From CALEMW01 sp035447065 (GTDB lineage: Bacteria; Krumholzibacteriota; Krumholzibacteriia; LZORAL124-64-63), in assembly GCA_035447065.1 (NCBI GenBank), contig DAOTGJ010000015.1:7409-71408 (forward strand): a stretch of DNA of 64,000 nt, read 5' to 3'. The notes beneath the pieces were generated by a model. That model searched no databases. It saw only the letters and a list, made by a program, of their open reading frames with translations, and was not told where the DNA came from. This document shows positions 16,611 to 26,938 of this stretch, piece after piece. Numbering within the stretch: position 1 is the stretch's first letter; the number at the start of each line of letters is the position of its first letter. Made by a program: the position numbers and the translations under genes.

Positions 16611-19295
16611 CTAGCCGTTCCTGATGGCCGCGTGGGCGGCCGCCAGACGCGCGATGGGCACGCGGAACGGCGAGCAGCTCACGTAGTCCAGGCCCACCCG
16701 GTGGCAGAAGTCCACCGAGCTGGGATCGCCGCCGTGCTCGCCGCAGATCCCCAGATGGATCGCCGCGTTGGCCTTGCGGCCCTTCTCCGCCGCCATGGCC
16801 ACCAGCTGGCCCACGCCCGCCTGATCCAGCTGCTGGAACGGGTCGGACGGCAGGATGCCCTTGTTGACGTACTCGGGCAGGAACACGCCCGCGTCGTCGC
16901 GACTGTAGCCGAAGGTCATCTGCGTGAGGTCGTTGGTGCCGAAGCTGAAGAAGTCGGCCACGCCGGCGATCTTGTCGGCCATGAGCGCCGCGCGCGGGAT
17001 CTCGATCATGGTGCCCACCTTGTAGGCCACGGTGGCGCCCAGCTCCTTCTGCACGCGGTCGGCCGTGGCCACGGCCATGTCGCGCAGCTTGGACAGCTCG
17101 GGCACCGCGCCCACCAGCGGGATCATGATCTCGGGCTTCACGTCCACGCCCTGCCCCTTCACCACGAGGGCGGCGCGGATGATGGCCTCCACCTGCGTCT
17201 CGTAGATCTCCGGGTAGGTGATGCCCAGGCGGCAGCCGCGGTGGCCCAGCATGGGGTTCAGCTCGTGCAGCGACTCGATGCGCTGCTTCAGCTTCTCCAC
17301 GCTCACGCCCAGGTCGCCGGCCAGCTCGCCGATCTCCTGGGCCATCTCCGCCGTGGGCAGGAACTCGTGCAGGGGCGGATCCAGCAGGCGCACGGTGACG
17401 GGGTAGCCGTCCATGGCCGTGAAGATGCCCTCGAAGTCCTCCTGCTGCAGGGGCAGCACCTTGGCCAGGGCCTTGCGGCGGCCGGCCTCGTCCTCCGCCA
17501 GGATCATCTCGCGCATGGTGCGGATGCGGTCCTCGCCGAAGAACATGTGCTCGGTGCGACAGAGGCCGATGCCGGCGGCGCCGAACTCGCGGGCCTGCCG
17601 CGAGTCGTGGGGCGTGTCGGCGTTGGTGCGCACGCCCAGGGTGCGGCGCGCGTCGGCCCAGTCCATGATCTTCTTGAGGTTGGGATCGTCCAGGCTCGGG
17701 GCGATCAGGGGCACCAGGCCCTCGTTCACCGTGCCCAGGGTGCCGTCGATGGTCAGCATGTCGCCGGCCTTGAAGGTCTTGCCGCCGATCTCCATGGTCT
17801 CCGCCTTGGCGTTGACCACCAGGTCGCCGCAGCCGGCCACGCAGGGCTTGCCCATGCCGCGGGCCACCACCGCCGCGTGGCTGGTCATGCCGCCGCGCGA
17901 GGTGAGGATGCCCTGGGCGCTGTTCATGCCGTCGATGTCCTCGGGGCTGGTCTCGCGGCGCACCAGGATGCACCGGCGCCCCTCTCCCGCCACGCGCACG
18001 GCGTCCTCGGCGGTGAAGACCACCTCGCCCTGGGCGGCGCCCGGCGAGGCGGGCAGGCCCTTGCCCAGCACGTGGACCTCGGCCTTGGGGTCGATCTGGT
18101 CGTGCAGGAGCTGGTCCAGGTGCTCGGGATCCACGGCCAGCAGGGCAGCGTCCGGGGTCATGAGGCCCTCGGCCTCCATCTCCGCCGCGATGCGCACCGC
18201 GGCGCGGCCGGTCCGCTTGCCGTGGCGGGTCTGCAGCATCCACAGGCGGCCGTCCTGGATGGTGAACTCCACGTCCTGCATGTTGCGGTAGTGGTTCTCC
18301 AGGGTCTTGCGGATGCCGCAGAGGGTGGCGTACGCCTCGGGCATGACCTCCTCCAGGGTGGGCAGGTCGTGCACGGGGTTGCCCTCGGGCAGGCGGTCGC
18401 GGCCCTCGATGTTCAGGGCCTGCGGCGTGCGCGTGCCCGCCACCACGTCCTCGCCCTGGGCGTTGATCAGGAACTCGCCGTAGAAGAAGTTCTCGCCGCT
18501 GGAGGGGTCGCGGGTGAAGGCCACGCCGGTGGCCGAGTTCTCGCCCATGTTGCCGAAGACCATGGCCTGCACGTTCACCGCGGTGCCCATGTCGTGGGGC
18601 AGGCGGTTCAGGTTGCGGTAGCTGATGGCGCGGGGCACGTTCCAGCTCTTGAACACGGCCTCGATGCCGCCCCAGAGCTGCTCCATGGGGTCGGTGGGGA
18701 AGTCGCGGCCGGCGTGCTTCTTGACCAGGCCCTTGAAGGTGCCGATGAGCTCCTTGAGGTCCGCCACGGTCAGGTCCGTGTCCAGCTTCACGCCGCGGGC
18801 GGCCTTGATCTCGTCCAGGGCCTCCTCGAAGTGCTCGCCGTGCACGCCCATCACCACGTCGCCGTACATCTGGATGAGGCGCCGGTAGCTGTCGTAGGCG
18901 AAGCGCTCGTTGCCGCTCTTGGCGATGAGGCCCTTCACGGTCTCGTCGTTCAGGCCGATGTTCAGCACCGTGTCCATCATGCCGGGCATGGAGACCTTGG
19001 CGCCGCTGCGGCAGGAGAAGAGCAGGGGGTCCGCCGGATCGGCGTACTTCTGGCCCATGACCGCCTCCACCTTGGCGAGGGCGGCGTCCACCTGGCCGCG
19101 CAGGTCGGCGGAGATCACGGGGTTCTTCAGGTAGTCGATGCAGCAGCTCGTGGCGATGGTGAAGCCCGGCGGCACCGGCACGCCGATGAGGTTCATCTCG
19201 GCCAGGTTGGCACCCTTGCCGCCCAGCAGTTCCTTCTGGTCACCGCGACCTTCGGCTTCCTTGTTCCCGAAAAAATAGACGAGCTTGTCGGCCAT
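16611..19295 (-). CDS. ppdK: Pyruvate, phosphate dikinase
   Basis: An 894-residue PPDK that interconverts pyruvate + ATP + Pi and PEP + AMP + PPi. The N-terminal ATP-grasp part has GGKGANLAEM and MPGMMDTVLNIG. The swivelling domain has the phospho-histidine site GGMTSHAAVVARGMGKPCV, and the C-terminal PEP domain has GICGEHGGDPSSVDF with the catalytic cysteine. Length is normal. The ATG at 19295 has GGGAGGAAA upstream; the longer frame is discarded. It supports a glycolytic/gluconeogenic pathway using PPi or PEP synthesis. Confidence 0.97.
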   Translation of the reverse strand: MADKLVYFFGNKEAEGRGDQKELLGGKGANLAEMNLIGVPVPPGFTIATSCCIDYLKNPVISADLRGQVDAALAKVEAVMGQKYADPADPLLFSCRSGAKVSMPGMMDTVLNIGLNDETVKGLIAKSGNERFAYDSYRRLIQMYGDVVMGVHGEHFEEALDEIKAARGVKLDTDLTVADLKELIGTFKGLVKKHAGRDFPTDPMEQLWGGIEAVFKSWNVPRAISYRNLNRLPHDMGTAVNVQAMVFGNMGENSATGVAFTRDPSSGENFFYGEFLINAQGEDVVAGTRTPQALNIEGRDRLPEGNPVHDLPTLEEVMPEAYATLCGIRKTLENHYRNMQDVEFTIQDGRLWMLQTRHGKRTGRAAVRIAAEMEAEGLMTPDAALLAVDPEHLDQLLHDQIDPKAEVHVLGKGLPASPGAAQGEVVFTAEDAVRVAGEGRRCILVRRETSPEDIDGMNSAQGILTSRGGMTSHAAVVARGMGKPCVAGCGDLVVNAKAETMEIGGKTFKAGDMLTIDGTLGTVNEGLVPLIAPSLDDPNLKKIMDWADARRTLGVRTNADTPHDSRQAREFGAAGIGLCRTEHMFFGEDRIRTMREMILAEDEAGRRKALAKVLPLQQEDFEGIFTAMDGYPVTVRLLDPPLHEFLPTAEMAQEIGELAGDLGVSVEKLKQRIESLHELNPMLGHRGCRLGITYPEIYETQVEAIIRAALVVKGQGVDVKPEIMIPLVGAVPELSKLRDMAVATADRVQKELGATVAYKVGTMIEIPRAALMADKIAGVADFFSFGTNDLTQMTFGYSRDDAGVFLPEYVNKGILPSDPFQQLDQAGVGQLVAMAAEKGRKANAAIHLGICGEHGGDPSSVDFCHRVGLDYVSCSPFRVPIARLAAAHAAIRNG

Positions 19296-19361
19296 TACGA
19301 TTTCCTCCCTCGTTGGCCTGCCATTGCGGAGTCGGGCGGAGCCTCGGCCCCCAGACACACG

Positions 19362-19388
19362 GACGGCCCGGCGGGTGGCCGGGCCGTC
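19362..19388 (-). terminator. Hairpin after the BNR-type secreted protein gene
   Basis: A perfect 11-bp GC stem (19362-19372 with 19378-19388) and a 5-base loop lie 29 bases downstream of the stop of the 781-residue secreted protein. The tail on the minus strand (CGTGTGTCT) is not a strong U run, so termination efficiency is uncertain. Confidence 0.55.
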
Positions 19389-19416
19389 GACGCCGAGCGG
19401 CGCTGCGGACGGCGGC

Positions 19417-21762
19417 CTACCGGATGATCACCAGCTTGCCAAAATAGTCATCACGGCTGGGCATTTCCACCTTGTAGATGTATACGCCCGAGGCCAGCAG
19501 TTCGCCATCGTCGTTCCGCGTGATCCACTTGATGCTGTGGCCCTCCTGCACGCCCTCGCCGCCCAGGTCCCCCACCAGGTCCCCGTCCACGGTGAAGACC
19601 TTCACGCGGCTGGAGGGAGGCAGGTTCACGAAGTTGACCTCCACCCCGTCCTCGGACTGGGAGAAGCCCCGGCTGGTGTTGCGCAGCGGGTTGGGGAACA
19701 CGTAGATCTCGTCGCCGCCCCGCTCGGGCTGGGCGGCCTGGTTCACGTTGAAGCGCACCCGGTTGCCGTCGCCGCCGAAGGGAGCGTTGGGATCCCCGTC
19801 GAACCGCGCGGAAAACACCTGGTCCGACGCCAGGGACGACGGCGAGGCCAGGGCCGTGTTGCCGTAGTCGAAGGTGGTCACGGCGTAGAAGTACTGGAAG
19901 CCGTCGTACACGTTGTCGTCGAAGAACTTGACCGTGTCCGGATCGCTGAAGTCGAAGCAGGCGGCGCGCTTGTCCACGTAGCAGTTGGGCAGCTGGTAGT
20001 AGCCCGTGCCGCCGCAGTAGCCCTGGATGCAGGTCTCCGGGTTGTTCTTGTCGTAGAGGCCGATGAGCTCCATGTCGTCGGGCGAGCCGGTCTCGCTCCG
20101 CCACACGCCGTAGCCTTGGAAATCCTGGAGCTTGAGGCGGAAGGACGTCAGGCTGTCCACCACGCCCTCGCTGAAGCTGATGTCCAGGCCGAAGTCCAGA
20201 TCGCGGTAGGCGGCGTCCGTGGAGGCGCGCCGCATGGTGCTGGTCAGCGACAGGGCCGAGCCCGGCACGTAGATGCCGCCGTTGTAGGAGGCGAGCGCCA
20301 GGGCGTCGTCGCCCACGGCCACGCTCTGCAGGAACTTCACCTGGAGGTTCGACGGCAGCGCGAGGCCGCCCTCCAGCCAGGTCATGCCGTCGCTGGAGGT
20401 CAGCAGGGCCTCCCCGTCCACCATGGCCACGTACATCCCCAGGGCCTGGGACCAGACGGCGGCCGGCACGAAGTCGCCGGACAGGGGCGGCTCGTCGGGA
20501 TAGGTGGAGCCGGCGGGATAGACCTGATCCCAGTCCAGGCCGCCGTCCGACGTGTGGAAGATGCCCAGGTTGCTCGTGGTGGCCACCATCTCGTTGGGAT
20601 CGGCGGGCGAGACGGTCAGGGAGCGCACGTCCACGAAGGTGGGCTGGTTGAGGATCTGGGTCCAACGCCAGCTCCAGTCCTCGCCGCCGTTGCGCGACTC
20701 GTACACGCCGTAGTTCTGCACGCCCACCAGCAGGCGGCCCGCGCCGGCGTCCACGATGCAGCGCACCACGGGGGGCACGGTGTCGCCCGTGGAGGTGGGG
20801 ACCAGGAGGGTCTCCAGCAGGTCCACGCTGTCCAGGCCGTCGGTCGAGACGTACAGGCCGAGCTGGTTGATGGCCACGTAGAGGCGGTCGGCCGCGGTCC
20901 AGCTGAAGGTGGTCACGCGACGCTGGCTCCACCCGTCGGCGGGATCGGCGCCGGGGGCGGCGGTCACGAAGATGTCCTGGATCTGGGTGAAGTCGACGCC
21001 GCCGTTGCGGGTCAGGAACACGCCGCGGTTGCTGGTGCCCACCACGTAGGTGTTGGCGTCCACGGGCGAGAAGGCCACGGCGGTGATGCGCGTCTCGGTG
21101 CTGGCCACGTCCGGGAAGAGGTCCTCGCGCACGCGCACCCAGTCGGTGGAGGCGTCGGCCTTGTACCAGAGGCCGCGGCTCAGGCGGTCCTCCAAGGCGC
21201 AGAGGCGGCGTCCGCCGTCCAGCGGCGAGGCCGCGTAGGCCACCAGGTCCGTGTAGTTCAGGAACATGGGCAGGCCGGCGTTCTCCTGGCGCCAGGAGTC
21301 GGCCGCGGCGTCGTAGATCAGCAGGCCGCCGTTGTTGCTCAGGTTGATCTCGCCCACGATGGTGCCGGTGAACGCCAGGTTGGCGTTGTTCCACTGCATG
21401 GTCACGCGGTTCTTGACCGCGGAGCCTACGGCGCCGCCCGCGGGGGCGAAGAAGTTGAGCTGGCGGTCCACCACGTCATTGTAGAAGCCGTCCAGGGCGA
21501 TGTCGAAGCCCAGCGAGTCGGCCCCGGACACCACGGCGCAGGTGGTCTGGGAGTCGTCCAGATCCGCCCACCGCACGATGGCGCCGAAGGGCGGCTCCAC
21601 CTGCAGGCTCACCCGGAGCCCGTCACGGTCCGGCGAGACCAGCCGGAGCTTGTCCGCCAGGCACTCCTCGTCCGAGGTCTGGGCGGCCGCGAGGGCCGGG
21701 ACCAGGGTCAGGGCGCCGAGCAGCACCACGCCGCCCAGGATCTTGCGGGGGATACCGATCAC
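19417..21762 (-). CDS. Secreted BNR/photosystem-repeat-like protein with type IX-like C-terminal domain
   Basis: A 781-residue exported protein. It has a signal peptide (LGGVVLLGALTLVPALAAAQ) and several repeats of the type 'GVYESRNGGEDWSW', 'GIFHTSDGGLDWDQ' and 'GVFLTRNGGVDFTQ', the pattern of BNR/Asp-box or YCF48-like beta propellers. The C-terminus is a typical sorting-type domain: VFPNPLRNTS, VKVFTVDGDLV, LASGVYIYKVE, GKLVIIR. It is the last gene of a three-gene unit of large exported proteins and lies 73 bases from the preceding lipoprotein. The role is probably surface display or secretion; the ligand is unknown. Confidence 0.85.
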   Translation of the reverse strand: MIGIPRKILGGVVLLGALTLVPALAAAQTSDEECLADKLRLVSPDRDGLRVSLQVEPPFGAIVRWADLDDSQTTCAVVSGADSLGFDIALDGFYNDVVDRQLNFFAPAGGAVGSAVKNRVTMQWNNANLAFTGTIVGEINLSNNGGLLIYDAAADSWRQENAGLPMFLNYTDLVAYAASPLDGGRRLCALEDRLSRGLWYKADASTDWVRVREDLFPDVASTETRITAVAFSPVDANTYVVGTSNRGVFLTRNGGVDFTQIQDIFVTAAPGADPADGWSQRRVTTFSWTAADRLYVAINQLGLYVSTDGLDSVDLLETLLVPTSTGDTVPPVVRCIVDAGAGRLLVGVQNYGVYESRNGGEDWSWRWTQILNQPTFVDVRSLTVSPADPNEMVATTSNLGIFHTSDGGLDWDQVYPAGSTYPDEPPLSGDFVPAAVWSQALGMYVAMVDGEALLTSSDGMTWLEGGLALPSNLQVKFLQSVAVGDDALALASYNGGIYVPGSALSLTSTMRRASTDAAYRDLDFGLDISFSEGVVDSLTSFRLKLQDFQGYGVWRSETGSPDDMELIGLYDKNNPETCIQGYCGGTGYYQLPNCYVDKRAACFDFSDPDTVKFFDDNVYDGFQYFYAVTTFDYGNTALASPSSLASDQVFSARFDGDPNAPFGGDGNRVRFNVNQAAQPERGGDEIYVFPNPLRNTSRGFSQSEDGVEVNFVNLPPSSRVKVFTVDGDLVGDLGGEGVQEGHSIKWITRNDDGELLASGVYIYKVEMPSRDDYFGKLVIIR

Positions 21763-21835
21763 GATCGTCCGCCTTTCTCACCGCGGGTGCCGAGGCGTCC
21801 GCGGCGGAATCTCCGTTGGCGATCCCTCCGCGGGA

Positions 21836-24352
21836 TCAGTTCAGGTCCAGTTCGAAGTGGTCCCCCAGCGCCCAGTAGAGGGCGTTGGTGATCTCCTCGT
21901 GCTCCATGCGGTAGGGGTCGAAGCCCCAGATCATGTCCGCACGGCCGCCGGGCTTGGAATCCGCGGTCTTGTAGGTGATCACGCCCATGGGCACGCCGTC
22001 CAGGTACGTACGGCCGGTGGCGGGATCGATCGACCACGCGCCGCAGATCGTCGTGAGGTTCAGCCCGTCGGGGAAGTCCGAATCGCCGTTGGCCAGATGC
22101 TGATCCGCGATCCAGTCGTAACGGGTGTAGGCCCGCCACATGGGCACCACCATGGCCGAACCGTCCTCACGCTGCTGCGGAGCCCAGTTGGTGGGCCGCG
22201 AGGTGGGGTTGGTGTCGTAGTACTCGTCGTCCCGGCCGAACGTGTAGTTGGCGCTCGGGCTGGGGATCCCCACCACGTCGAGGTCGGCGTAGTCGATCTG
22301 GGTCCAGATGGAGATGGTGTCCGGGAACGTCTGGTTGGTGACGAACTGGGTCTTGAAATCCGGGTCCAGGATGACCGCCTTGGTGCCCATGCAGTTCCGC
22401 TTGGTATGGAAGCCGCCGTCGCCGCAGGTGGACGACGAAAGCCAGAAGGTCTGCGGGATGACCAGGCTGGTCACCGCCAGCCCCAGGGAGCGGTACCCGA
22501 TGGCCTCGCGGCCGCGGATGATGATGTTGTTGTCCTCGTCCTCGCGCGTGCCGAAGCTCAGGTAGCGGTTCTGGTTGCTGCAGGTGCGGGGCGCGTCGTC
22601 CGTGTCGTAGATGACCGGGTACATCCAGATGTTGCCCACGTTGCCGTTCAGGTAGTACTGGAAGTTGTTCACGGAGCCGGAGCCCGCCAGGAACAGGTTG
22701 CCCACGTTGCTCAGGTAGGTCTCCAGCCACACGAAGGCCTCGGAGCCGGTGGGGTTGAACGTGCGGCGGATGTAGGTCTCCGAGCCGCGCGCCGTGGTCC
22801 ACAGCAGCGTGCGGTAGTTCACCACGTCGCGGTAGCCCCACTCCTGCTGGGTCTCGGCGTCGATCACGTCGGCCGTGGGGCTCCAGCCGCTCACGCGGCT
22901 CAGCACCGTCTCCCAGAACTGGTCGCGGAAGCGGTCCTCGTTCAGGCTCTGGGTGCCGGTGCGGTTGGGCCACAGGTTGGAGCCCTGGTCCAGCACGTCG
23001 TCGATGAGCAGCAGCGGGCTCTGGTCCGCCGGCTCGGGCACGGGCACCACGGACAGGCGCACGGTGCCGCGGGTGAGCTGGCCGGAGTTGTCCAGCACCT
23101 CCACCGTCAGCGTGTGCAGGCCGGAGTCGAAGCTGGTGATGGGCGCCTCGATGTTGGCCGAGGTGGTGCCGAACTGCACCGCCCAACCCGGATCCTCGTC
23201 GTCCGTGAGGTCCTCCACGTCCCAGCCGTAGCGGTAGCCGGTGATGATGCCGCCGTAGCCGCTGGCGTCCGCCGTCCAGCTGAACTCCAGGGGCTGGTTC
23301 TGGGCGATGTCCTGGGCCGCCACGTTCTCGCCGCCCACGCCCGTGTAGTTCTTCTCCCCCAAGAAGGTCTCGCGGATGGTGAGCTGAGGACGCTGCAGGT
23401 TGTCGATGCGGAAGTTGTGCACCGTGCCCGCGTAGGACAGGTCCAGGCTCCTGGCGCCGGCCGTGTCCTGGGCCTGCAGGGCGAAGAGGTAGTAGATGGG
23501 AGCGCCGTCGGCGGTGCTCTCCTCGAGGGTGAACGGCGTCTGACGGTCCTCGGCCTCCTGGGCGAAGGGGATCCAGTCGCTCCAGTCCGGGTCGTTGAAC
23601 GTGATCAGCTCGTCCTTGAACTGGTTGTACTCGTAGGCGGTGGTGATCCAGAGGTCGTCGGCGGAGCCGGGACCGCGCGGCAGGAGCGCCTGCTTCAGCA
23701 GGTAGCGCACGCGCGTGGGCACGCCCGTCTCGAAGTCGGGATCCGAGCCCGTCCAACCCATGATGAAGGTGGGCGGCAGGCGCCTGGCCGCGGAGTAGCC
23801 GGAGCCCAGGGAGCTGGGCGTGAACAGGCGCACCGTGGGCGCCAGCGTGGTGGCCGTGAAGGTCACCATGGCCGGCGTGGGGTCCACGCCGCCGTCCTCG
23901 TCCACGGCGCGCACGAACAGCGTGTGCGGCTGGAAGAAGCGCTGCAGGCGCTCGGGCAGGATCTCATCGCCGTCGAAGCCGGAGGAATCCGCCGTGACGA
24001 TGAAGGTGGAGTCCGTGGACGTGGTGAAGCGCCAGGGGTTGAGCGTGTCGCCGCTGGCCGGGTCCACGGTCAGCGTGTCCATCACGCTGATGCCGTCGGG
24101 GCCGTTGGACGACATCTTCCACTGGAAGCCCTTCACGCGGCCGTCGGGATCGTTGCCGGTCCAGAAGAACTCCACCACGATCTCGGTCTGATCCAGCACG
24201 GGCGGGCTGCCCGTGATGTGGGTCTCGGGCAGGGCGTTGATGACCGCCACGCCGCCGATGTCCGTGGACGGGGAGCACCCGTTGAGGACCGTCAGGATCA
24301 GCGCGGGCGTCAGCGCGAGCGCCACGGCCGCCAGTTTCATCGTTCGCTGCAA
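21836..24352 (-). CDS. Large lipoprotein, paralogue of the upstream lipoprotein
   Basis: An 838-residue protein with a lipoprotein signal and lipobox LNGC. The first region reads ALPETHITGSP..FFWTGNDPDGRVKGFQWKM, an Ig/cadherin-like module that is clearly related to the start of the next gene upstream (APETYLTGAP..FWHGTDEDGRVERFVWAL). Later parts contain a segment QSPLLLIDDVLDQGSNLWPN with a Rossmann-like look. A GGAGGT sits five bases before the TTG at 24352, so TTG is preferred; ATG at 24340 is the alternative and leaves the lipobox intact. Function is unknown. Confidence 0.8.
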   Translation of the reverse strand: MQRTMKLAAVALALTPALILTVLNGCSPSTDIGGVAVINALPETHITGSPPVLDQTEIVVEFFWTGNDPDGRVKGFQWKMSSNGPDGISVMDTLTVDPASGDTLNPWRFTTSTDSTFIVTADSSGFDGDEILPERLQRFFQPHTLFVRAVDEDGGVDPTPAMVTFTATTLAPTVRLFTPSSLGSGYSAARRLPPTFIMGWTGSDPDFETGVPTRVRYLLKQALLPRGPGSADDLWITTAYEYNQFKDELITFNDPDWSDWIPFAQEAEDRQTPFTLEESTADGAPIYYLFALQAQDTAGARSLDLSYAGTVHNFRIDNLQRPQLTIRETFLGEKNYTGVGGENVAAQDIAQNQPLEFSWTADASGYGGIITGYRYGWDVEDLTDDEDPGWAVQFGTTSANIEAPITSFDSGLHTLTVEVLDNSGQLTRGTVRLSVVPVPEPADQSPLLLIDDVLDQGSNLWPNRTGTQSLNEDRFRDQFWETVLSRVSGWSPTADVIDAETQQEWGYRDVVNYRTLLWTTARGSETYIRRTFNPTGSEAFVWLETYLSNVGNLFLAGSGSVNNFQYYLNGNVGNIWMYPVIYDTDDAPRTCSNQNRYLSFGTREDEDNNIIIRGREAIGYRSLGLAVTSLVIPQTFWLSSSTCGDGGFHTKRNCMGTKAVILDPDFKTQFVTNQTFPDTISIWTQIDYADLDVVGIPSPSANYTFGRDDEYYDTNPTSRPTNWAPQQREDGSAMVVPMWRAYTRYDWIADQHLANGDSDFPDGLNLTTICGAWSIDPATGRTYLDGVPMGVITYKTADSKPGGRADMIWGFDPYRMEHEEITNALYWALGDHFELDLN

Positions 24353-24386
24353 GGCCTACCTCCCAGCCTGCTCGGTTCGCGCGGCC

Positions 24387-26816
24387 CTAGGGCAGCGGCG
24401 GGTAAATCTCGGGCGTGTTGGTGACGAGCATCAGCACGTATTCCCTGCTGAACGTCGGGCTCTGGAAGCAGAAATCGTCCTCCAGCAGCCGTCCGGCGAA
24501 GCCCGTGTTCAGGGTGTTGGTGCAGAGGTTGTCGATCTTGTCCCACCAGTCCTCGCCCACGAAGGGCTCGTCCAGGTCGTGCACGCGCACGTCGTCCCAG
24601 AAGTAGTAGGCGCAGCGCTCGGCCACGTAGTCCTCCTTCGTGCCGTCGCGCGCGGCCACCTGGGCGGTGGTGGGTCCGTACTGGAGGGTCAGCAGGTCGG
24701 CCGCACGCTGGGCGACGGTCTCCGACAGGAAGTAGGGCGTCCCCATCAGGGCCTGCACGAAGGCCTCGGTGCCCTGCAGCAGGATCTGCAGCGGGGCGAA
24801 CAGCGTCACCGTCATGGTCCAGACGCCGTTGTCGTCGTAGGTGCCGGCGTGCGCGGAACCCGCGCCCGTGAGCGTGTAGGTGTTCACGGAGAGGTCGTCC
24901 TCGCCGCCGCCCTCGCGGATGAGGTTGGACAGCGCATCGGCCTGGGACGTGATCTGGTAGCGGCAGGAGAGCATCCGCTCGGCGGGGTTGCCCACCGTCG
25001 GTCCGCCCGGGATCGTGCGCGGCTGGAAGAGGCGCTCGTACTCGCTGTCCTCGGCGTAGATCTGCAGATCGTACTCGAAGAAATAGCCGAGCACCGGGAT
25101 GTAGTTGGAGTTGCCGGGATCCGTGAACAGCACCGAGTTCGCGGTGGGGTTCACGTAGGCCGAGCCGAAGCGCACCTGGTCCAGGGGGATCCAGTCCGGA
25201 TGGGTGGCGCTCACGTCCACGGCGGAGCTGCTGCGCACGTAGAACGTGTCCACCGCGGTGTCGCAGGTCCCGTCGTAGATGATCGACGGCGTGCCGCTCT
25301 CCACCACGCGCACGCACTCCACCTCGGGGGCGAAGTTGCCGTAGAAGTCGAAGACCGAAGGCGTGAAGTCGCGCTTCTCCAGCTCGTCCACCGAGCGCAT
25401 GGTGAACTCGTAGTTGAAGGAGCCCACCGGGAAGCTGATGGTGTCCGCCGCCACGCCGCGGGTCTCGTCCACCCAGCCGTTGCGGGTGGGGCTGAACTGC
25501 GACTCGAAGCGGAACAGCGAGTTGGCGCCGCCGCGGTAGAAGCCCACGGCGTCGAACTTGCCCTGGAACTCCACCTCGCGGGGCGTGAGGCCTTCCGCGG
25601 GCAGGTTGTCGATGTCGCGCAGGCGCACGTCGCGGTGGTCGTCCCAGCCCACGGCCTTGAAGGTCACGAACGAGCGCATGGGCACGCGGTCGCCGGGGCC
25701 GAAGTTCTGCCGCGCGTAGGTGCCGTCGGGCAGCTTGGCGGTCCAGTAGGGGTACGCCAGCGCGTCGTCGGTGAAGAAGGGGTCCTGGGCGAAGTCCAGG
25801 AACTCGCCCGCGTCCACGCTGCCGTCGTGGTTCACGTCATGGGCCTGGGGCTGGCCCAGCAGGTAGGTCTCGGGGTCGTAGTTGATCACGAAGTTCAGGG
25901 CCTGCTTGTCCGAGGGCACCTGCACGCCGGCCACGTCCACCGTGTTGACCAGCAGCACGTGCACGCCCTGGGCCAGGCGCTCCTCCGCGACGGCCGAACC
26001 CTCCACGCCGTTGTTGGCGAACTCCAGGCTGGTCACGCCGCCGAAGTAGCTCACCTGCCGGCCCTGGGCCGGGTTGAAGCGGCGGGGCAGCCAGCAGTCC
26101 TCGTTCACGGCGTCGCAGTCCACGTCCGTGGGCAGGCGGTACTTGTAGCCGTAGAGGCCGTCCAGGGGCGGCACGGTGTCGCGCGCGGCCAGGAGCTCGT
26201 CCGTGAACGAGGCGATGTTGGGCGTGCTGCCGTTCCAGCTCAGCACGAAGGGCTGGCCGTAACCGATGGTGTCGAAATCCGCGAACACCGTCTCGTCGGT
26301 CTGGTCCAGGCTGCCGTAGAAGCGCAGGCGGGGCTGGCCCAGGGCGTTGCTCAGGAAGTAGAGCCGCGCCGGGGTCCGGTCGAAGTCGCCGCGGTCGTCC
26401 ACCGCCACGATGTGGAAGGTCATGTCGCGCGACTGGATGGAGCCCTCGTTGATCTGGAAGTCGATGACGGTGTCCGTCTGCGTGGTCCAGTGGCCGATCT
26501 CCAGCGTGGTGATGTTCTCGGCCGGGTTGAAGCGCTCGTCCTCCTCGTCGTCGTCCGTCTCCAGATCCTGCACCGTGCTGTCGGTCAGGGCCCAGACGAA
26601 GCGCTCCACGCGCCCGTCCTCGTCCGTTCCATGCCAGAACAGGTGGAAGTGGAACTGGCCGCCGCCCTCCTCCACGGGGGCGCCGGTCAGGTAGGTCTCC
26701 GGGGCCTTGTTGACGATGACGGTCTCGGGCTCGAAGGCCCGGCAGCCGGCCAGCGCCAGCAGAAGGAGAATGGCTGCCGCGAGGGTCCCCGCAACTCGAC
26801 GTCGTTGGATGCGCAT
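24387..26816 (-). CDS. Large lipoprotein with Ig-like N-terminal module
   Basis: An 809-residue lipoprotein (signal MRIQRRRVAGTLAAAILLLL and lipobox LAGC). The N-terminal module FHLFWHGTDEDGRVERFVWAL matches that of the downstream paralogue. The interior has beta-rich stretches and a dockerin/EF-hand-like phrase VNHDGSVDAGEF. The ATG at 26816 follows the hydrophobic start better than the longer frame. It is first in a three-gene unit driven by the promoter at 26939-26968, with a leader of about 115 bases. Its role is unknown; a surface-exposed assembly partner of the other two proteins is an inference. Confidence 0.8.
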   Translation of the reverse strand: MRIQRRRVAGTLAAAILLLLALAGCRAFEPETVIVNKAPETYLTGAPVEEGGGQFHFHLFWHGTDEDGRVERFVWALTDSTVQDLETDDDEEDERFNPAENITTLEIGHWTTQTDTVIDFQINEGSIQSRDMTFHIVAVDDRGDFDRTPARLYFLSNALGQPRLRFYGSLDQTDETVFADFDTIGYGQPFVLSWNGSTPNIASFTDELLAARDTVPPLDGLYGYKYRLPTDVDCDAVNEDCWLPRRFNPAQGRQVSYFGGVTSLEFANNGVEGSAVAEERLAQGVHVLLVNTVDVAGVQVPSDKQALNFVINYDPETYLLGQPQAHDVNHDGSVDAGEFLDFAQDPFFTDDALAYPYWTAKLPDGTYARQNFGPGDRVPMRSFVTFKAVGWDDHRDVRLRDIDNLPAEGLTPREVEFQGKFDAVGFYRGGANSLFRFESQFSPTRNGWVDETRGVAADTISFPVGSFNYEFTMRSVDELEKRDFTPSVFDFYGNFAPEVECVRVVESGTPSIIYDGTCDTAVDTFYVRSSSAVDVSATHPDWIPLDQVRFGSAYVNPTANSVLFTDPGNSNYIPVLGYFFEYDLQIYAEDSEYERLFQPRTIPGGPTVGNPAERMLSCRYQITSQADALSNLIREGGGEDDLSVNTYTLTGAGSAHAGTYDDNGVWTMTVTLFAPLQILLQGTEAFVQALMGTPYFLSETVAQRAADLLTLQYGPTTAQVAARDGTKEDYVAERCAYYFWDDVRVHDLDEPFVGEDWWDKIDNLCTNTLNTGFAGRLLEDDFCFQSPTFSREYVLMLVTNTPEIYPPLP

Positions 26817-26938
26817 GATCGTGAGCGCCTTTCCTGCGTACAGTCCGATACCAAGCAACCGACAGCCGCAGAAACGGCTGCTGGGCACGGGAAACGTGGG
26901 GGTTTTTCCCGCTCACGGGTTGGGAGCGTCGCTGTGCA

